64,000 nt of DNA from Pseudomonas sp. RIT-PI-q (GCF_001297125.1 NZ_LHPC01000021.1:62001-126000); one strand, 5' to 3'. Counted from the first letter of the stretch, positions 37,082 through 46,635 are shown. Made by a program: numbers and translations. The notes: generated from the sequence alone by a model not told the origin.

Positions 37082-39406
37082 TTAGAAGTGGAAGTTGGTG
37101 CTCAGCAAAGCAGTGCGGCCCGCCGCCTGGTTGGCGAAGTGAGTCGAGAAGGCCTTGTCGTAGTAGGTTTCGTCGGTCAGGTTCTGCACGTTCAATTGCA
37201 GATCCACGTTTTTGCTCAGCTTGTAGGCGGCCATTGCATCGTAGCGAACGTAGGAATCAACCATGGTGGTGTTGGCTGCGCTACCGAACACGTCGTCAAC
37301 ATAGAACGCGCCGCCGCCGATGGTCAGCTTTGGCGTGACTTGGTAAGTCGTCCACAGGCTGGCACTGTTCTTCGGTGTGTTCGGCAGTTCGTTGCCATCG
37401 TTGGCTTTGTTGGCCGGCAAATCGCCGCCATCCACTTGCTCGCTGTCCATGTAGGCATAACCGGCGAACACCTGCCATTTGTCGGTGAGCTTGCCGGTGG
37501 CCGACAGCTCGAAACCTTGAACGCGGGTTTTGCCGACGTTTTCGTACGTGGTGGTGTTGGTTTGCACCCGAGCGTTGTCTTTCTCGGTGCGGAAGATGTC
37601 CGCCGTCAGCGACAGACGATCGTTGAGCAGATCCCACTTGGTGCCGATTTCGTAGTTCTTGGTGGTTTCCGGCTCCATGTCGCTGCCCAGCAGGTTGCCG
37701 TTGCGATCTGGGGTGCCGCCCAGCGGGTTGCCATCCTGACCTTCGCCGAGGCTGGAGCCTGGCGGCGTGGCGGACGTCGCATAGGAGGCATAGATGCTGC
37801 CGTTTTCCGCGGGCTTGTAGACTACGCCGAACTGACCGGTGACGAACTCGCTGGTGTCGTCGCCCTTGGACGTGGTGTTGCCTGCTGCCGTGTAGGTTTT
37901 GTACTCGGTGTCAAAATGGTCGTAGCGCAGGCCCATGTTCACCAGCCACTGCTCGGACAGCTCCAGGGTGTCGAACACATACAGCGCGTACGTGTCGGCC
38001 TTGGTGGTGGTGCCGGCGTAGTTACGCGAAATTGCACCGTTCCATGGATCGCTCGGGGTCGGGTTGGACAACGAGGTGCAGTTGAAGCCGCTGGGTGCAC
38101 CGATCAATGCAGGGTTGCAGTTGGTCGTTACAGCCGCTGTGCCTGGGGTGGTGTCGGTGTTGACGCTGTACGAAGATTTTTTGCTTTCTTCGTGGCTGAA
38201 CTCGACGCCAGTGGCGAAGCTGTTCTTGAACCCGGCGATGTAGAAATCACCAAACAGGTCGGTCTGGTTCGTTGTCGTCTCGGTGTTGCTCACGCGAGTG
38301 TTGGCCCGACGCCAGACGCTGCCATTGTTGACGTTGCCCTTGCTGTCGTCCGGCTGGGTCAGGATGTAATCCTGCATGCTGGTGCCGTGGCGCAGGGTGT
38401 TCTTGACGGTCAGCGCGTCGTTCAGGTCGTGCTCGATGGCGAAGGTCGCGGTGTCGACGCGAGTCTTGCGGAAGTCGCGGCCGTCGAGACCATAGAAGTT
38501 GCTGCTGTCGCCGCCGTCGTCAGGCTTGTCCGGGTTGGACTTGGTGCGAGCAGTCGAGCCTGCGACCGGGATCGAGTAAGGAATGCCCGAATCAGGCGTG
38601 TCGTTGCTTTCCAGATGGTAGTAGTCGAGGTTGACCCGGGTGTCGGTGCCCAGGCCGAAGGCCAGCGACGGCGCGATGCCCCAACGGTCGTAATCGACGC
38701 TGTCACGGCCGGCGACGTTGCTTTCGTGGCTCATCAGGTTAAGACGGCCTGCGGCGGTGTCAGTGAACTGGTAGTTGCCGTCGAAGGTGTAGCGCTGGGT
38801 CTGGTCGGAGCCCCAGGTGAAGCCGCCATCAAGCGAGTCACCCAAGTGAGCCTTTTTGCTCACCAGGTTGATGCTGCCGCCCGCCGCACCACGGCCGCCG
38901 ATAGCCGAGTTCGGGCCTTTGCTGACTTCGATCGATTCTACGGCGAAGATTTCACGGCTCTGCGAGCCGGTATCGCGCACGCCGTCCAGGTACGTATCGC
39001 CCTGGGCATCGAAGCCGCGAATGAAGGGACGGTCGCCTTGCGGGTTGCCGCCTTCTCCGGCACCAAAGGTGATGCCGGGAACGGTGCGCAGCGCGTCCTG
39101 CATGTTCAGGGCGCCGGTGTCCTTGAGCACTTGTTGCGGAATGACGGTGATTGAGCGCGGTGTGTCCACCAGCGGCGCGGTGTACTTGGGTGAGGAGGCT
39201 TTTTCGACGTTGTAGGAAGTCGAGTCCTGAGCTTCACCAGTGATCGCGGTAGCGCCCAGGGAAATGGTGTTGCCCGGTGCTTTTTCGTCGGTTTTTTCAG
39301 CTGCGAAAACCATGTGGCCCGCGGAGCTGGCAGTGATCGCCACGCCAATTGCAGAAGCGAGTAAACGCGGTGAACTGACCGGTAGTTGTGGTTGTTGGCG
39401 TGACAT
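37082..39406 (-). CDS. piuA: TonB-dependent siderophore receptor PiuA
   Basis: A 774-residue outer-membrane receptor: signal peptide (about 1-36, cleaved after HMVFA-A), plug domain (about 70-200: [18 protein letters not shown], then [19 protein letters not shown]), and a 22-strand barrel ending in the aromatic F (LLSTNFHF). It should import ferric catecholate-like siderophores. ATG 39406 has the strong Shine-Dalgarno GGGGAGGGG. A sigma-70 promoter lies upstream. Divergent from piuC. In P. aeruginosa PiuA is a gate for siderophore-conjugated beta-lactams; substrate here is inferred. Confidence 0.92.
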   Translation of the reverse strand: MSRQQPQLPVSSPRLLASAIGVAITASSAGHMVFAAEKTDEKAPGNTISLGATAITGEAQDSTSYNVEKASSPKYTAPLVDTPRSITVIPQQVLKDTGALNMQDALRTVPGITFGAGEGGNPQGDRPFIRGFDAQGDTYLDGVRDTGSQSREIFAVESIEVSKGPNSAIGGRGAAGGSINLVSKKAHLGDSLDGGFTWGSDQTQRYTFDGNYQFTDTAAGRLNLMSHESNVAGRDSVDYDRWGIAPSLAFGLGTDTRVNLDYYHLESNDTPDSGIPYSIPVAGSTARTKSNPDKPDDGGDSSNFYGLDGRDFRKTRVDTATFAIEHDLNDALTVKNTLRHGTSMQDYILTQPDDSKGNVNNGSVWRRANTRVSNTETTTNQTDLFGDFYIAGFKNSFATGVEFSHEESKKSSYSVNTDTTPGTAAVTTNCNPALIGAPSGFNCTSLSNPTPSDPWNGAISRNYAGTTTKADTYALYVFDTLELSEQWLVNMGLRYDHFDTEYKTYTAAGNTTSKGDDTSEFVTGQFGVVYKPAENGSIYASYATSATPPGSSLGEGQDGNPLGGTPDRNGNLLGSDMEPETTKNYEIGTKWDLLNDRLSLTADIFRTEKDNARVQTNTTTYENVGKTRVQGFELSATGKLTDKWQVFAGYAYMDSEQVDGGDLPANKANDGNELPNTPKNSASLWTTYQVTPKLTIGGGAFYVDDVFGSAANTTMVDSYVRYDAMAAYKLSKNVDLQLNVQNLTDETYYDKAFSTHFANQAAGRTALLSTNFHF

Positions 39407-39440
39407 TTTTATTCCCCTCCCCAAGGATTTGAGGCCGCGG

Positions 39441-39469
39441 AATATAGGGTAAACAGGTATTTGTATCAA
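39441..39469 (-). promoter_or_regulatory. piuA promoter (sigma-70 type)
   Basis: On the minus strand TTGATA (39464-39469), a 17-nt spacer, and TATATT (39441-39446), 34 nt before the piuA ATG. A weak Fur-like A/T-rich motif overlaps the -35 region (GCAATTGATACAAATACC), but the match is too poor to call a Fur box. Confidence 0.65.
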
Positions 39470-39613
39470 TTGCGAAACTTTACTATTTGCACTGAATTTA
39501 CATTCTTTACAATTTACCCTTACGGTTTTTGCTGTTTCATTCGTCTCTGGGGTTTTACACGGGCAATAAGAATCAATACCATTGGCGCCTCTTTGTCTTC
39601 AGGTGTCATCCCC

Positions 39614-40294
39614 ATGCTGCTGCACATTCCCGGCGTGTTCGCGAAAGAACAAGTGCAGCGCATTCGCGAGGCTCTGGAACAGGCCGATTGGGCCGACGGC
39701 AAAATTACCGCCGGTTATCAGTCGGCCAAAGCCAAGCACAATCTGCAACTGCCCGAGGGCCATCCGCTGGCGAAGGAAATCGGCGCGGCGATGCTTGAGC
39801 GGTTGTGGGGAAATCCGTTGTTCATGTCAGCCGCGTTACCGCACAAGGTCTTCCCTCCGTTGCTGAACTGTTACACGGCCGGCGGCAGTTTCGACTTTCA
39901 CATCGACAACGCCGTGCGTCAGCCCAAGGGCAGCATCGAGCGGGTCCGTACCGATTTGTCGGCGACGCTGTTTTTCAGCGAGCCGCAGGACTACGACGGT
40001 GGCGAACTGGAAATCCAGGACACCTTCGGCACCCAACGCGTGAAGCTGCCGGCCGGCGACATGGTCCTGTATCCGGGAACCAGCCTGCACAAGGTCAACG
40101 CCGTGACTCGCGGCACGCGGTATGCCTCGTTCTTCTGGACCCAAAGCCTGGTCCGTGAAGACAGCCAGCGTGCGTTGCTGTTCGAGATGGACGGGGCGAT
40201 TCAACAGCTGACCCAGGACATGCCCGACCATCCTTCGCTGATTCGTCTGACTGGCACGTATCACAACCTGTTGCGGCGTTGGGTCGAGGTATGA
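39614..40294 (+). CDS. piuC: PKHD-type Fe(II)/2-oxoglutarate dioxygenase PiuC
   Basis: A 226-residue PKHD-type hydroxylase encoded beside a siderophore receptor. Iron ligands H96 and D98 ([11 protein letters not shown]) and H159 (GTSLHKV), and the 2-oxoglutarate-binding Arg169 ([12 protein letters not shown]), are all present. It may modify a siderophore or its ligand; the substrate is unknown. ATG 39614 gives the family length; the open frame continues upstream through the promoter region but has no similarity. It overlaps the Sel1-repeat gene by 4 bp (ATGA). Confidence 0.93.
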   Translation: MLLHIPGVFAKEQVQRIREALEQADWADGKITAGYQSAKAKHNLQLPEGHPLAKEIGAAMLERLWGNPLFMSAALPHKVFPPLLNCYTAGGSFDFHIDNAVRQPKGSIERVRTDLSATLFFSEPQDYDGGELEIQDTFGTQRVKLPAGDMVLYPGTSLHKVNAVTRGTRYASFFWTQSLVREDSQRALLFEMDGAIQQLTQDMPDHPSLIRLTGTYHNLLRRWVEV

Positions 40295-41058
40295 GTTTCC
40301 AACTGCGCCGCGAAGAAGTGCTCGACGGTGATCGGCTCAAAGCCATGCTCGATGAAAGCCCCGCCCGAGCGGCCCAGGCGATTCTGCTCGCGGCCCGCGA
40401 AGGTGTGCTCGATGCCCAGGCCTTGCTTGGGCAGATTCTGCTGGACGGGCAGGGCATCGCGCAGGATCAGCCGCTGGCCGCGCGCTGGTTCGAAATCGCC
40501 GCCAACGGTGGACACCTGATGGCGCGCAACATGCTCGGTCGTTGTCATGAGCACGGTTGGGGCTGCAACGCCAACGCCTCGGTTGCCGCCAGGCATTACC
40601 GTCAGGCGGCCGAGGCCGGGCTGGATTGGGCGATGTACAACTACGCCAACCTGCTGGCGACCGGACGCGGGGTGATTGAGGATCAGGCGCAAGCGCTGAA
40701 TCTTTATCGCCGCGCTGCTGACCTGGGCCATGCAAAGTCGATGAACCTGCTGGGGCGTTATCTGGAAGAAGGGCGCGTATGCCCGGCTGATCCGCAGGCT
40801 GCACGTGACTGGTATCGACGTTCGGCGGTGGGCGGGGATTTTCGTGGGCAGTTCAGTTATGCCGCGGTGCTGGCGGATGAAGGGCATATCGATGAGGCGC
40901 TGGACTGGTTGCGCAAGGCACTGGCCGGCGGCAATCTGAATTTTCTGCGGGTGGCGAGCAAAGCGCTGCTGAATGCGCCGAATCCACAGATTCGCGCCCT
41001 GGCCTCCGATTATGCCCGGCGCCACGCCGACCTGACACAGGAATCCACCCCCCCGTAG
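40291..41058 (+). CDS. Sel1-repeat (TPR-like) protein linked to piuC
   Basis: A 255-residue cytoplasmic protein with five or six Sel1-like repeats between about 35 and 235 ([79 protein letters not shown]). Such repeats are protein-interaction scaffolds. Start ATG 40291 overlaps the piuC stop, so the two are translationally coupled; the same pair occurs in P. aeruginosa. A TTG twelve bases earlier is an unlikely start. Its stop codon lies at the edge of a 39-bp inverted repeat. Confidence 0.88.
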   Translation: MSFQLRREEVLDGDRLKAMLDESPARAAQAILLAAREGVLDAQALLGQILLDGQGIAQDQPLAARWFEIAANGGHLMARNMLGRCHEHGWGCNANASVAARHYRQAAEAGLDWAMYNYANLLATGRGVIEDQAQALNLYRRAADLGHAKSMNLLGRYLEEGRVCPADPQAARDWYRRSAVGGDFRGQFSYAAVLADEGHIDEALDWLRKALAGGNLNFLRVASKALLNAPNPQIRALASDYARRHADLTQESTPP

Positions 41059-41151
41059 GAGCTGTCGAGTGCAACGAGGCTGCGATCTTTTGATCTCGCT
41101 TTAAAAACAAAGTCAAAAGATCGCAGCCTCGTTGCACTCGACAGCTCCTAC
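41055..41151. repeat. Long perfect inverted repeat (39-bp arms)
   Basis: Arms 41055-41093 and 41113-41151 are perfect reverse complements; the left arm begins GTAGGAGCTGTCGAGTGC and the loop is 19 nt. This is a different REP class from the others in the window. The left arm overlaps the stop codon of the Sel1 gene. Confidence 0.93.
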
Positions 41152-41176
41152 AGGGGGAGTGGTGGATTTTAGGTGT

Positions 41177-41208
41177 AAAAAAGCCCATGACAGGTCATGG
41201 GCTTTTTG
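41177..41208. terminator. Bidirectional terminator between Sel1 gene and speC
   Basis: AAAAAAGCCCATGAC-AG-GTCATGGGCTTTTTG: a 13-bp or longer stem with an A run on one side and a T run on the other. It serves both convergent genes. Confidence 0.9.
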
Positions 41209-41225
41209 TTTTGCGCGTGTAGCGC

Positions 41226-42389
41226 TTACACGTAGAACGATTTCAGCGGCGGGAAGCCATTGAATTCAACGGCGCTGTAGCTGGTGGTGTAGGCACCGGT
41301 CGACAACCAGTACAAACGATCACCGATCGCCAGGTTCAGCGGCAGGCCGTACTTGTAGTTTTCGTACATGATGTCGGCGCTGTCGCAGGTCGGGCCGGCG
41401 ATGACCACTTCTTCCATCTCGCCTTTCTTCTCGGTCCAGATCGGGAACTTGATGGCTTCGTCCATGGTTTCGATCAGGCCGGAGAACTTGCCCACATCCG
41501 TGTACACCCATCGCTCTACCGCGGTACGGGATTTACGCGCGACCAACACCACTTCACTGACCAGGATGCCAGCGTTGGCGATCAGCGAACGGCCCGGTTC
41601 CAGGATGATTTCCGGCAGCTCGTCGCCGAAGTCTTCCTTGAGGAAACGGATGATTTCTTCAGCGTAGGTTTCCAGGCTGTTGGTGCGGGTGATGTAGTTG
41701 GCCGGGAAGCCGCCGCCCATGTTGATCAGCTTCAGGTGGATGCCGTCTTCTTCTTTCAGGCGTTCGAAGATCACTTTGACCTTGGCAATCGCCGCGTCCC
41801 AGACGCTGATGTCGCGCTGTTGCGAGCCAACGTGGAACGAGATGCCGTAAGGCACCAGGCCCAGGTCGCGAGCGAGGATCAGCAGGTCCATGGCCATGTC
41901 GGTCTGGCAGCCGAATTTGCGTGACAACGGCCAGTCAGCCGTGGTCGAGCCTTCGGTGAGGATGCGCACGTAGACTTTCGAACCCGGTGCAGCCTTGGCG
42001 ATGTTGCGCAGGTCGGCTTCGGAGTCGGTGGCATACAGACGCACGCCCTTCTCGTAGAAGTAGCGGATGTCCTTGGATTTCTTGATGGTGTTGCCGTAGC
42101 TGATGCGATCCGGGCCAACGCCCTGGTTCATCACTTTGTCGAGCTCGTAGATCGAGGCGATGTCGAAGTTCGAGCCTTTCTCTTTGAGCAGGTCGATGAT
42201 TTCGACGGCCGGGTTGGCCTTGACGGCGTAGTAGACCTTGGCGAAATCGAAACCGGCGCGCAGGTCGTCATAGGCCTGGCTGATCATCGCGGTGTCGATG
42301 ACCACGAACGGGGTTTCTTGTTTGTCGGCGAACGCCTTCATTTTGTTGAAGGTATCGCGCGCGAAATAGTCTTCGACGTTGATCGACAT
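41226..42389 (-). CDS. speC: Ornithine decarboxylase (fold III, PLP-dependent)
   Basis: A 387-residue alanine-racemase-fold decarboxylase that makes putrescine from ornithine, with possible activity on lysine. The PLP lysine is K57 in VYYAVKANPA; the glycine-rich phosphate loop (LINMGGGFPANY), EPGRSLIANAG, and the catalytic Cys in AGPTCDSADIM are present. This is the short eukaryote-like type used by pseudomonads, not the large E. coli type. ATG 42389 gives the family length. Preceded by a leader of about 200 nt with a terminator-like hairpin. Confidence 0.93.
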   Translation of the reverse strand: MSINVEDYFARDTFNKMKAFADKQETPFVVIDTAMISQAYDDLRAGFDFAKVYYAVKANPAVEIIDLLKEKGSNFDIASIYELDKVMNQGVGPDRISYGNTIKKSKDIRYFYEKGVRLYATDSEADLRNIAKAAPGSKVYVRILTEGSTTADWPLSRKFGCQTDMAMDLLILARDLGLVPYGISFHVGSQQRDISVWDAAIAKVKVIFERLKEEDGIHLKLINMGGGFPANYITRTNSLETYAEEIIRFLKEDFGDELPEIILEPGRSLIANAGILVSEVVLVARKSRTAVERWVYTDVGKFSGLIETMDEAIKFPIWTEKKGEMEEVVIAGPTCDSADIMYENYKYGLPLNLAIGDRLYWLSTGAYTTSYSAVEFNGFPPLKSFYV

Positions 42390-42494
42390 GCTGGGAACTC
42401 CTACTGGCAAACTGAAATTAACAATGGGTGCAAATGAACGTCCTCCGTATCCCCACTTTGGTTCGCCTACTTCCCAAGGCATGTCGCCGAAAGC

Positions 42495-42529
42495 AAAAAG
42501 GCCATGGGAAGCGGTGCTTTCCCTTGGCC
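42495..42529 (-). promoter_or_regulatory. Terminator-like hairpin in the speC leader
   Basis: On the minus strand GGCCAAGGGAAAGC, loop ACC, GCTTCCCATGGCC (42500-42529), with one mismatch and one bulge, then TTTTTG. It lies about 57 nt after the predicted start site and 105 nt before the speC ATG, and no gene precedes it on this strand, so it looks like an attenuator. Confidence 0.55.
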
Positions 42530-42592
42530 TTGCTGTCTCGTCGTCAGTACTTGAGCCGGATGGATCGTTTCCAGCATGGACGTTCGGCGCGA

Positions 42593-42621
42593 ACTTTAGG
42601 GCGTGAGGGGCTTGAGATCAA
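42593..42621 (-). promoter_or_regulatory. Candidate speC promoter
   Basis: On the minus strand TTGATC (42616-42621), a 17-nt spacer, and TAAAGT (42593-42598). The match is 4 of 6 in each box. The predicted leader is close to 200 nt. Confidence 0.5.
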
Positions 42622-42756
42622 CAAAAAATGTCGCGTTTTTGCACGCATCCGTCGTGCGGTCCCGGACATCTACTGATGTAACCGACCTGCATGACAGTGT
42701 GATGTTCCCGTAGAAGGGCGAATTGCGGGGATTGAGCCGGAATTTGTGCTGCCCCA

Positions 42757-42846
42757 ATCGCGGGCAAGCCCGCTCCCACAGGATTCTTGGTGTACACGAA
42801 ATTTGTGTACGACAGTAACCTCTGTGGGAGCGGGCTTGCCCGCGAT
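42757..42846. repeat. REPIN 7, reverse arrangement
   Basis: Perfect 25-nt arms 42757-42781 and 42822-42846 of the GTGGGAGCGGGC class, but pointing the other way: the GTGGGAG ends face the spacer. The spacer holds GTACACGAAATTTGTGTAC, a small imperfect palindrome. Together with the speC leader this fills the 466-bp gap between speC and opuCA. Confidence 0.9.
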
Positions 42847-42855
42847 GGCGTCAGA

Positions 42856-44022
42856 TCAGGCGACAGCAGCCTCGGCAGCCTCAGCAGGCGAAACAATGCT
42901 GGTCTTGCCGCCACGGGATTTGCCGGAGCTCAGGTACTCGGCAATCGATTCCTGGGTCACTTCGCCGAGGAACACCCGTTCCGCGTCCATCACCGGCAAC
43001 CACGAACGGTTGAACTCGTACATGCGCGACAGCAGGATGCGCAAATGCTCGTCGAACGCCGCCGTGGCGTTGAACTCGCGCAGGTATTGCGCGCAGGTCC
43101 CGGTCTGACGGTGCAGGTCGCGACGGCGCACATAACCCAGCGCCTTGTTCTCACTGTCCGTGACCACCACATAACGACGGTCCAGTTCGTCCATCAATTC
43201 CAGGGCCTCGGCCACAGGCGTTTCCGGGCTCACCGACGGCGCGTTGTCCGCCGCGTCTTCGGCTTTTACCAGCAACAAGCGCTTGAGGGTGCTGTCCTGG
43301 CCGACGAAATTGCTGACAAAATCGTCCGCCGGGTGCGCCAGCAGGGTGTCCGGGTGATCGATCTGCAGCAGCTTGCCGGCGCGGAAGATCGCAATCTTGT
43401 CGCCAAGCTTGATCGCTTCGTCGATGTCGTGGCTGACCATGATCACGGTCTTGTTCAGCGCGCGTTGCATCTCGAAGAACTCGTTCTGGATCATCTCGCG
43501 GTTGATCGGGTCGACCGCACCGAACGGTTCATCCATCAACAACAGCGGTGCATCCGCCGCCAACGCGCGAATCACGCCGATCCGCTGTTGCTGGCCACCG
43601 GACAGTTCACGCGGGTAGCGATTCAGGTATTGCTTGGGCTCAAGCTTGATCATGCTCATCAACTCGCGGGCGCGGTCGTGGCATTTCTGTTTGTCCCAGC
43701 CCAGCAGGCGCGGAACGATGGTGATGTTTTCCTCGATGGTCATATTCGGGAACAGACCGATCTGCTGGATCACATAACCGATGTTGCGACGCAGGGTCAC
43801 CGCGTCGAGGTCGGTGGTGTCTTCGCCGTTGATCAGGATCTTGCCCGAGGTCGGCTTGATCAGGCGGTTAATCATCTTCAGCGTGGTGCTTTTGCCGCAG
43901 CCCGATGGCCCGAGGAACACGCAAATTTCGCCTTCATTGACGGTCAGGCTTACCGAGTCCACGGCTTTCACATCTTTGCCGTTGCTTTGGAAGGTCTTGC
44001 TGAGGTTTTGAAGTTCGATCAT
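42856..44022 (-). CDS. opuCA: Osmoprotectant (betaine/choline) ABC transporter ATPase OpuCA
   Basis: A 388-residue ATPase: Walker A GPSGCGKSTT, Q-loop QQIGLF, signature LSGGQQQR, Walker B LLLMDEPFGAVDP, switch His in VSHDIDEA, followed by two CBS domains (about 255-375) that gate glycine-betaine transporters by ionic strength. Start ATG 44022 (MIELQNLSKTF) overlaps the opuCB stop by 4 bp and has AAGGA upstream. Encodes the energy subunit of a four-gene OpuC system, whose usual substrates are glycine betaine, choline and carnitine. Confidence 0.93.
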   Translation of the reverse strand: MIELQNLSKTFQSNGKDVKAVDSVSLTVNEGEICVFLGPSGCGKSTTLKMINRLIKPTSGKILINGEDTTDLDAVTLRRNIGYVIQQIGLFPNMTIEENITIVPRLLGWDKQKCHDRARELMSMIKLEPKQYLNRYPRELSGGQQQRIGVIRALAADAPLLLMDEPFGAVDPINREMIQNEFFEMQRALNKTVIMVSHDIDEAIKLGDKIAIFRAGKLLQIDHPDTLLAHPADDFVSNFVGQDSTLKRLLLVKAEDAADNAPSVSPETPVAEALELMDELDRRYVVVTDSENKALGYVRRRDLHRQTGTCAQYLREFNATAAFDEHLRILLSRMYEFNRSWLPVMDAERVFLGEVTQESIAEYLSSGKSRGGKTSIVSPAEAAEAAVA

Positions 44023-44672
44023 TTCAGGAGTCCTTTTGGAGTCAGCGTGCGTTGCAGCCATTGCAGAAGCAGGTCGGCGAAGATGGCCAGGAGACTGACC
44101 AGCACGGCGCCGACGATCAGCATCGACATGTCGCTGCGGCTGATTGAAGCGAGAATAAGTACACCGAGGCCGCCGGCGCCGATGGTCGCGGCGATGGTCA
44201 TGACACCAATGTTCATGACCACGGCGGTGCGCACACCGGCGAGGATCACCGGCACCGCAATCGGCAGTTCAACCATGCGCAGGCGCTGGCCGAAGGTCAT
44301 GCCGATGCCGCGAGCGGCTTCGCGAATGCCCGGTTCGACGCCAGTCAGCGCCAGGTAGGTGTTACGCATGATCGGCAGCAGCGAGTACAGAAACACGGCG
44401 GTGATCGCCGGCATCGGTCCCAGGCCCTGGCCGAATTTGGAGTAGAACGGCAGCAGCAGGCCGAACAGCGCAATCGACGGCACGGTCAGCAGCACCGTGG
44501 CGCTGGCTTGCAGTGGGCCGGCCAGTGTCGGGAAGCGCGTCATCAGGATGCCCAGCGGCACGCCGACCAGAATCGCCAGGGTCACGGCGATGCCGACCAG
44601 GGTGATGTGCTGCCAGGTCAGGTGCAAAACCTGCGGCCAATCGAGATGGGAAAAGGCGTTCAAGAATTCCAT
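44019..44672 (-). CDS. opuCB: Osmoprotectant ABC transporter permease OpuCB
   Basis: A 217-residue inner-membrane permease with five to six membrane segments and the EAA-like loop (GIREAARGIGMTFGQRL) contacting the ATPase. Other landmarks are VPLGILMTRFP and TIGAGGLGVLI. Pairs with OpuCD to form the channel. It lies between opuCC (12 bp upstream) and opuCA (overlap). Confidence 0.93.
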   Translation of the reverse strand: MEFLNAFSHLDWPQVLHLTWQHITLVGIAVTLAILVGVPLGILMTRFPTLAGPLQASATVLLTVPSIALFGLLLPFYSKFGQGLGPMPAITAVFLYSLLPIMRNTYLALTGVEPGIREAARGIGMTFGQRLRMVELPIAVPVILAGVRTAVVMNIGVMTIAATIGAGGLGVLILASISRSDMSMLIVGAVLVSLLAIFADLLLQWLQRTLTPKGLLK

Positions 44673-44684
44673 AACTTTTCCTCC

Positions 44685-45578
44685 TCAGTTGATGGGGTGC
44701 TGGCGCAGGAAATCGGCGGCAACGGATGAAGGGCTTTCGTGATCGACATCGACCCGTGCGTTCAGCGCGCGCATGGTTTCGTCATCGAACAACTCGGCCA
44801 GCGGTTTGATTTCTTCCGCGAGTTTCGGGTGCGCGTCGAGGTAGACCTGACGCACTACCGGTGCTGCGGTGTAATCCGGGAAGTAATGCTTGTCATCTTC
44901 GAGCAACTTGAGCTTGAAGGCGTTCAAGCGACCGTCGGTGGTGTAGACCAGGCCGGCAAACACCTGGCCGTTACGCAGGGCGGTGTAGACCAGCCCGGCG
45001 TCCATCTGCCGGGTGTTCTTGCGGGTCAGGTTCATGCCGTACAGATCGACCATGCCCTCCAGGCCGTCGGAGCGGTTGGCGAACTCGGTGTCCAGCGCGA
45101 CGAGGTGGTTGGTCTTAGCCTCAGCCTGCATCACCGTGTTCAGCTCGCTGATGGTGTTGATCTGCGGATAGGCCTGCGCGGTTTTTTCCGGCAGGGCCAG
45201 GGCGTAGGTGTTGCTGAACTTCGACGGCGTGAGCCAGACCAGGCCTTTTTTCGCGTCGACTTCTTTCACCTTGGCGTAGGACTGAGCGCTGTCGAGCTTG
45301 TCCGTGATGTGGTTGTAAGCCACCAGCGACACGCCGGTGTATTCCCACATCAAATCCAGCTGGCCACTTTCTTGGGCGCTGCGGGCCAGGGTGCTGCCCA
45401 GACCGCCGGTGACCTGGGTGTCATAACCCTTGGTGCGCAGGTATTGGGAGGTGATTTCCGCCAGCAGAGTTTGTTCGGTGAACACCCGGGCGCCGATGCG
45501 GATCACGGGTTTTTCAGCGGCTTGGGCCATCCCTGCGAACAGCAGGACGCAGCCCATTAATAAGCTAATTTTCTTCAT
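44685..45578 (-). CDS. opuCC: Osmoprotectant-binding periplasmic protein OpuCC
   Basis: A 297-residue binding protein of the OpuAC/QAT family, with a signal peptide MKKISLLMGCVLLFAGMAQA then the mature IRIGARVFTEQTLLAEI. Family landmarks are GLGSTLARSAQESGQLDLMW and the EYTG motif. ATG 45578 is fixed by the signal peptide; the open frame runs 95 codons further upstream into opuCD in another frame, with no meaning. No lipobox is seen, so the protein should be soluble in the periplasm. Confidence 0.93.
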   Translation of the reverse strand: MKKISLLMGCVLLFAGMAQAAEKPVIRIGARVFTEQTLLAEITSQYLRTKGYDTQVTGGLGSTLARSAQESGQLDLMWEYTGVSLVAYNHITDKLDSAQSYAKVKEVDAKKGLVWLTPSKFSNTYALALPEKTAQAYPQINTISELNTVMQAEAKTNHLVALDTEFANRSDGLEGMVDLYGMNLTRKNTRQMDAGLVYTALRNGQVFAGLVYTTDGRLNAFKLKLLEDDKHYFPDYTAAPVVRQVYLDAHPKLAEEIKPLAELFDDETMRALNARVDVDHESPSSVAADFLRQHPIN

Positions 45579-45598
45579 GTTTATTCCTTTGCCGAGGC

Positions 45599-46315
45599 TT
45601 AAGACGGGCGCAAGCCGCGTTCGAGCCAGAGGCGGCTGGCGAGTGTCACCAGGCCATCGAGCAGCAAGGCCAGCAGGGCGGTGCACGCCGCGCCGAGCAG
45701 CAGTTGCGGCTGATTGTTCAGGGCGATGCCGGGGAAAATCAGGCTGCCCAGGCTGTTGGCGCCGATCAGGAATGCCAACGGTGCGGTGCCGACGTTGATC
45801 GCCAGGGCCACGCGTACGCCACCGATGATGATCGGCACGGCGTTTGGCAGTTCGACTCGCCACAGCACTTGCGTCGGCGTCATGCCGATGCCGACGGCGG
45901 CTTCCTTGAGCGAACCCTGCACATTTTTCAGGCCTTCATAGGTGTTGCGCACGATCGGCAACAGCGAGGCGAGGAACAGGGCGAAGATCGCGGGGCCGCT
46001 GCCGATGCCGAGGATCCCCAGGGCGATGGCCAGTACGGCGAGTGGCGGCACGGTGTTGCCGATGTTGAAGATCTGCATGAAGCGTTCAGCGCGGTCCACC
46101 ATGGTCGGGCGGCTGAGGAAGATACCGGCGGGGATGCCCACAACGAGGGCGGCCAGCATGGAAACAAGGACGAGAATCAGATGAGCTTGCAGGTAAAACA
46201 ACAAATCGTCGCGGTAATGTTCGATCGTGTTGACGCCAATCCAGTGGACCAGCAGGGCCAGGAGAGCGACGACAACCGCACCTCCTATCAGCCCCTTGCC
46301 ATAGCGAATAGCCAC
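45599..46315 (-). CDS. opuCD: Osmoprotectant ABC transporter permease OpuCD
   Basis: A 238-residue membrane permease, paralogous to OpuCB: six predicted membrane segments, the LVVGIPAGIFLSRP and IGANSLGSLIF regions, and the EAA loop SLKEAAVGIGMTPTQVL. First gene of opuC: GTG 46315 has AAGGAG 7 nt upstream. The operon order here is CD-CC-CB-CA in transcription direction. A promoter is expected between 46316 and 46430. Confidence 0.92.
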   Translation of the reverse strand: MAIRYGKGLIGGAVVVALLALLVHWIGVNTIEHYRDDLLFYLQAHLILVLVSMLAALVVGIPAGIFLSRPTMVDRAERFMQIFNIGNTVPPLAVLAIALGILGIGSGPAIFALFLASLLPIVRNTYEGLKNVQGSLKEAAVGIGMTPTQVLWRVELPNAVPIIIGGVRVALAINVGTAPLAFLIGANSLGSLIFPGIALNNQPQLLLGAACTALLALLLDGLVTLASRLWLERGLRPS

Positions 46316-46430
46316 AGGCGGACTCCTTTTGTTCAGTCGGCGGACGCAGTCCCATGTGGCAATGCCATTCCTGGCTGCCGGGGTATTAAGCGTTCGCGAG
46401 AAGCAGCTCTACAGGCCGAGTGCGTTTCCT

Positions 46431-46530
46431 TGTAGGAGCGAGCTTGCTCGCGATAAACATCCAGGCAACGCGTCTATCCAGACAACACGCGTTATCGTTG
46501 ACGTCCATCGCGAGCGAGCTCGCTCCTACA
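46431..46530. repeat. REPIN 8
   Basis: 24-nt arms 46431-46454 and 46507-46530 with one mismatch, GTAGGAGCGAGCTTGCTCGC class. The spacer keeps traces of that seen at 17098 and 22031 (ATCCAG... ACACGCG... ATCGTT). Confidence 0.9.
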
Positions 46531-46635
46531 GGGGAAGGCGTACGGCGTATCGAGCCATAAGCGCAGCCTCGTCAGGCTAACTTGCTGATTTTTCAGCCCC
46601 TGACGCATAGCCGTAACAGGGGAGTGGACGCCTCC

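Noticed and set aside
39450..39475. Fur box in the piuA promoter
   Set aside because: The match to the 19-bp consensus is poor; kept only as a note with the promoter.
39461..39613. PiuC start at 39461
   Set aside because: This region holds the piuA promoter and the extra residues are Phe/Ile-rich noise.
44685..45863. OpuCC extended to 392 residues
   Set aside because: The upstream 95 codons lie within opuCD in another frame; the signal peptide begins at 45578.
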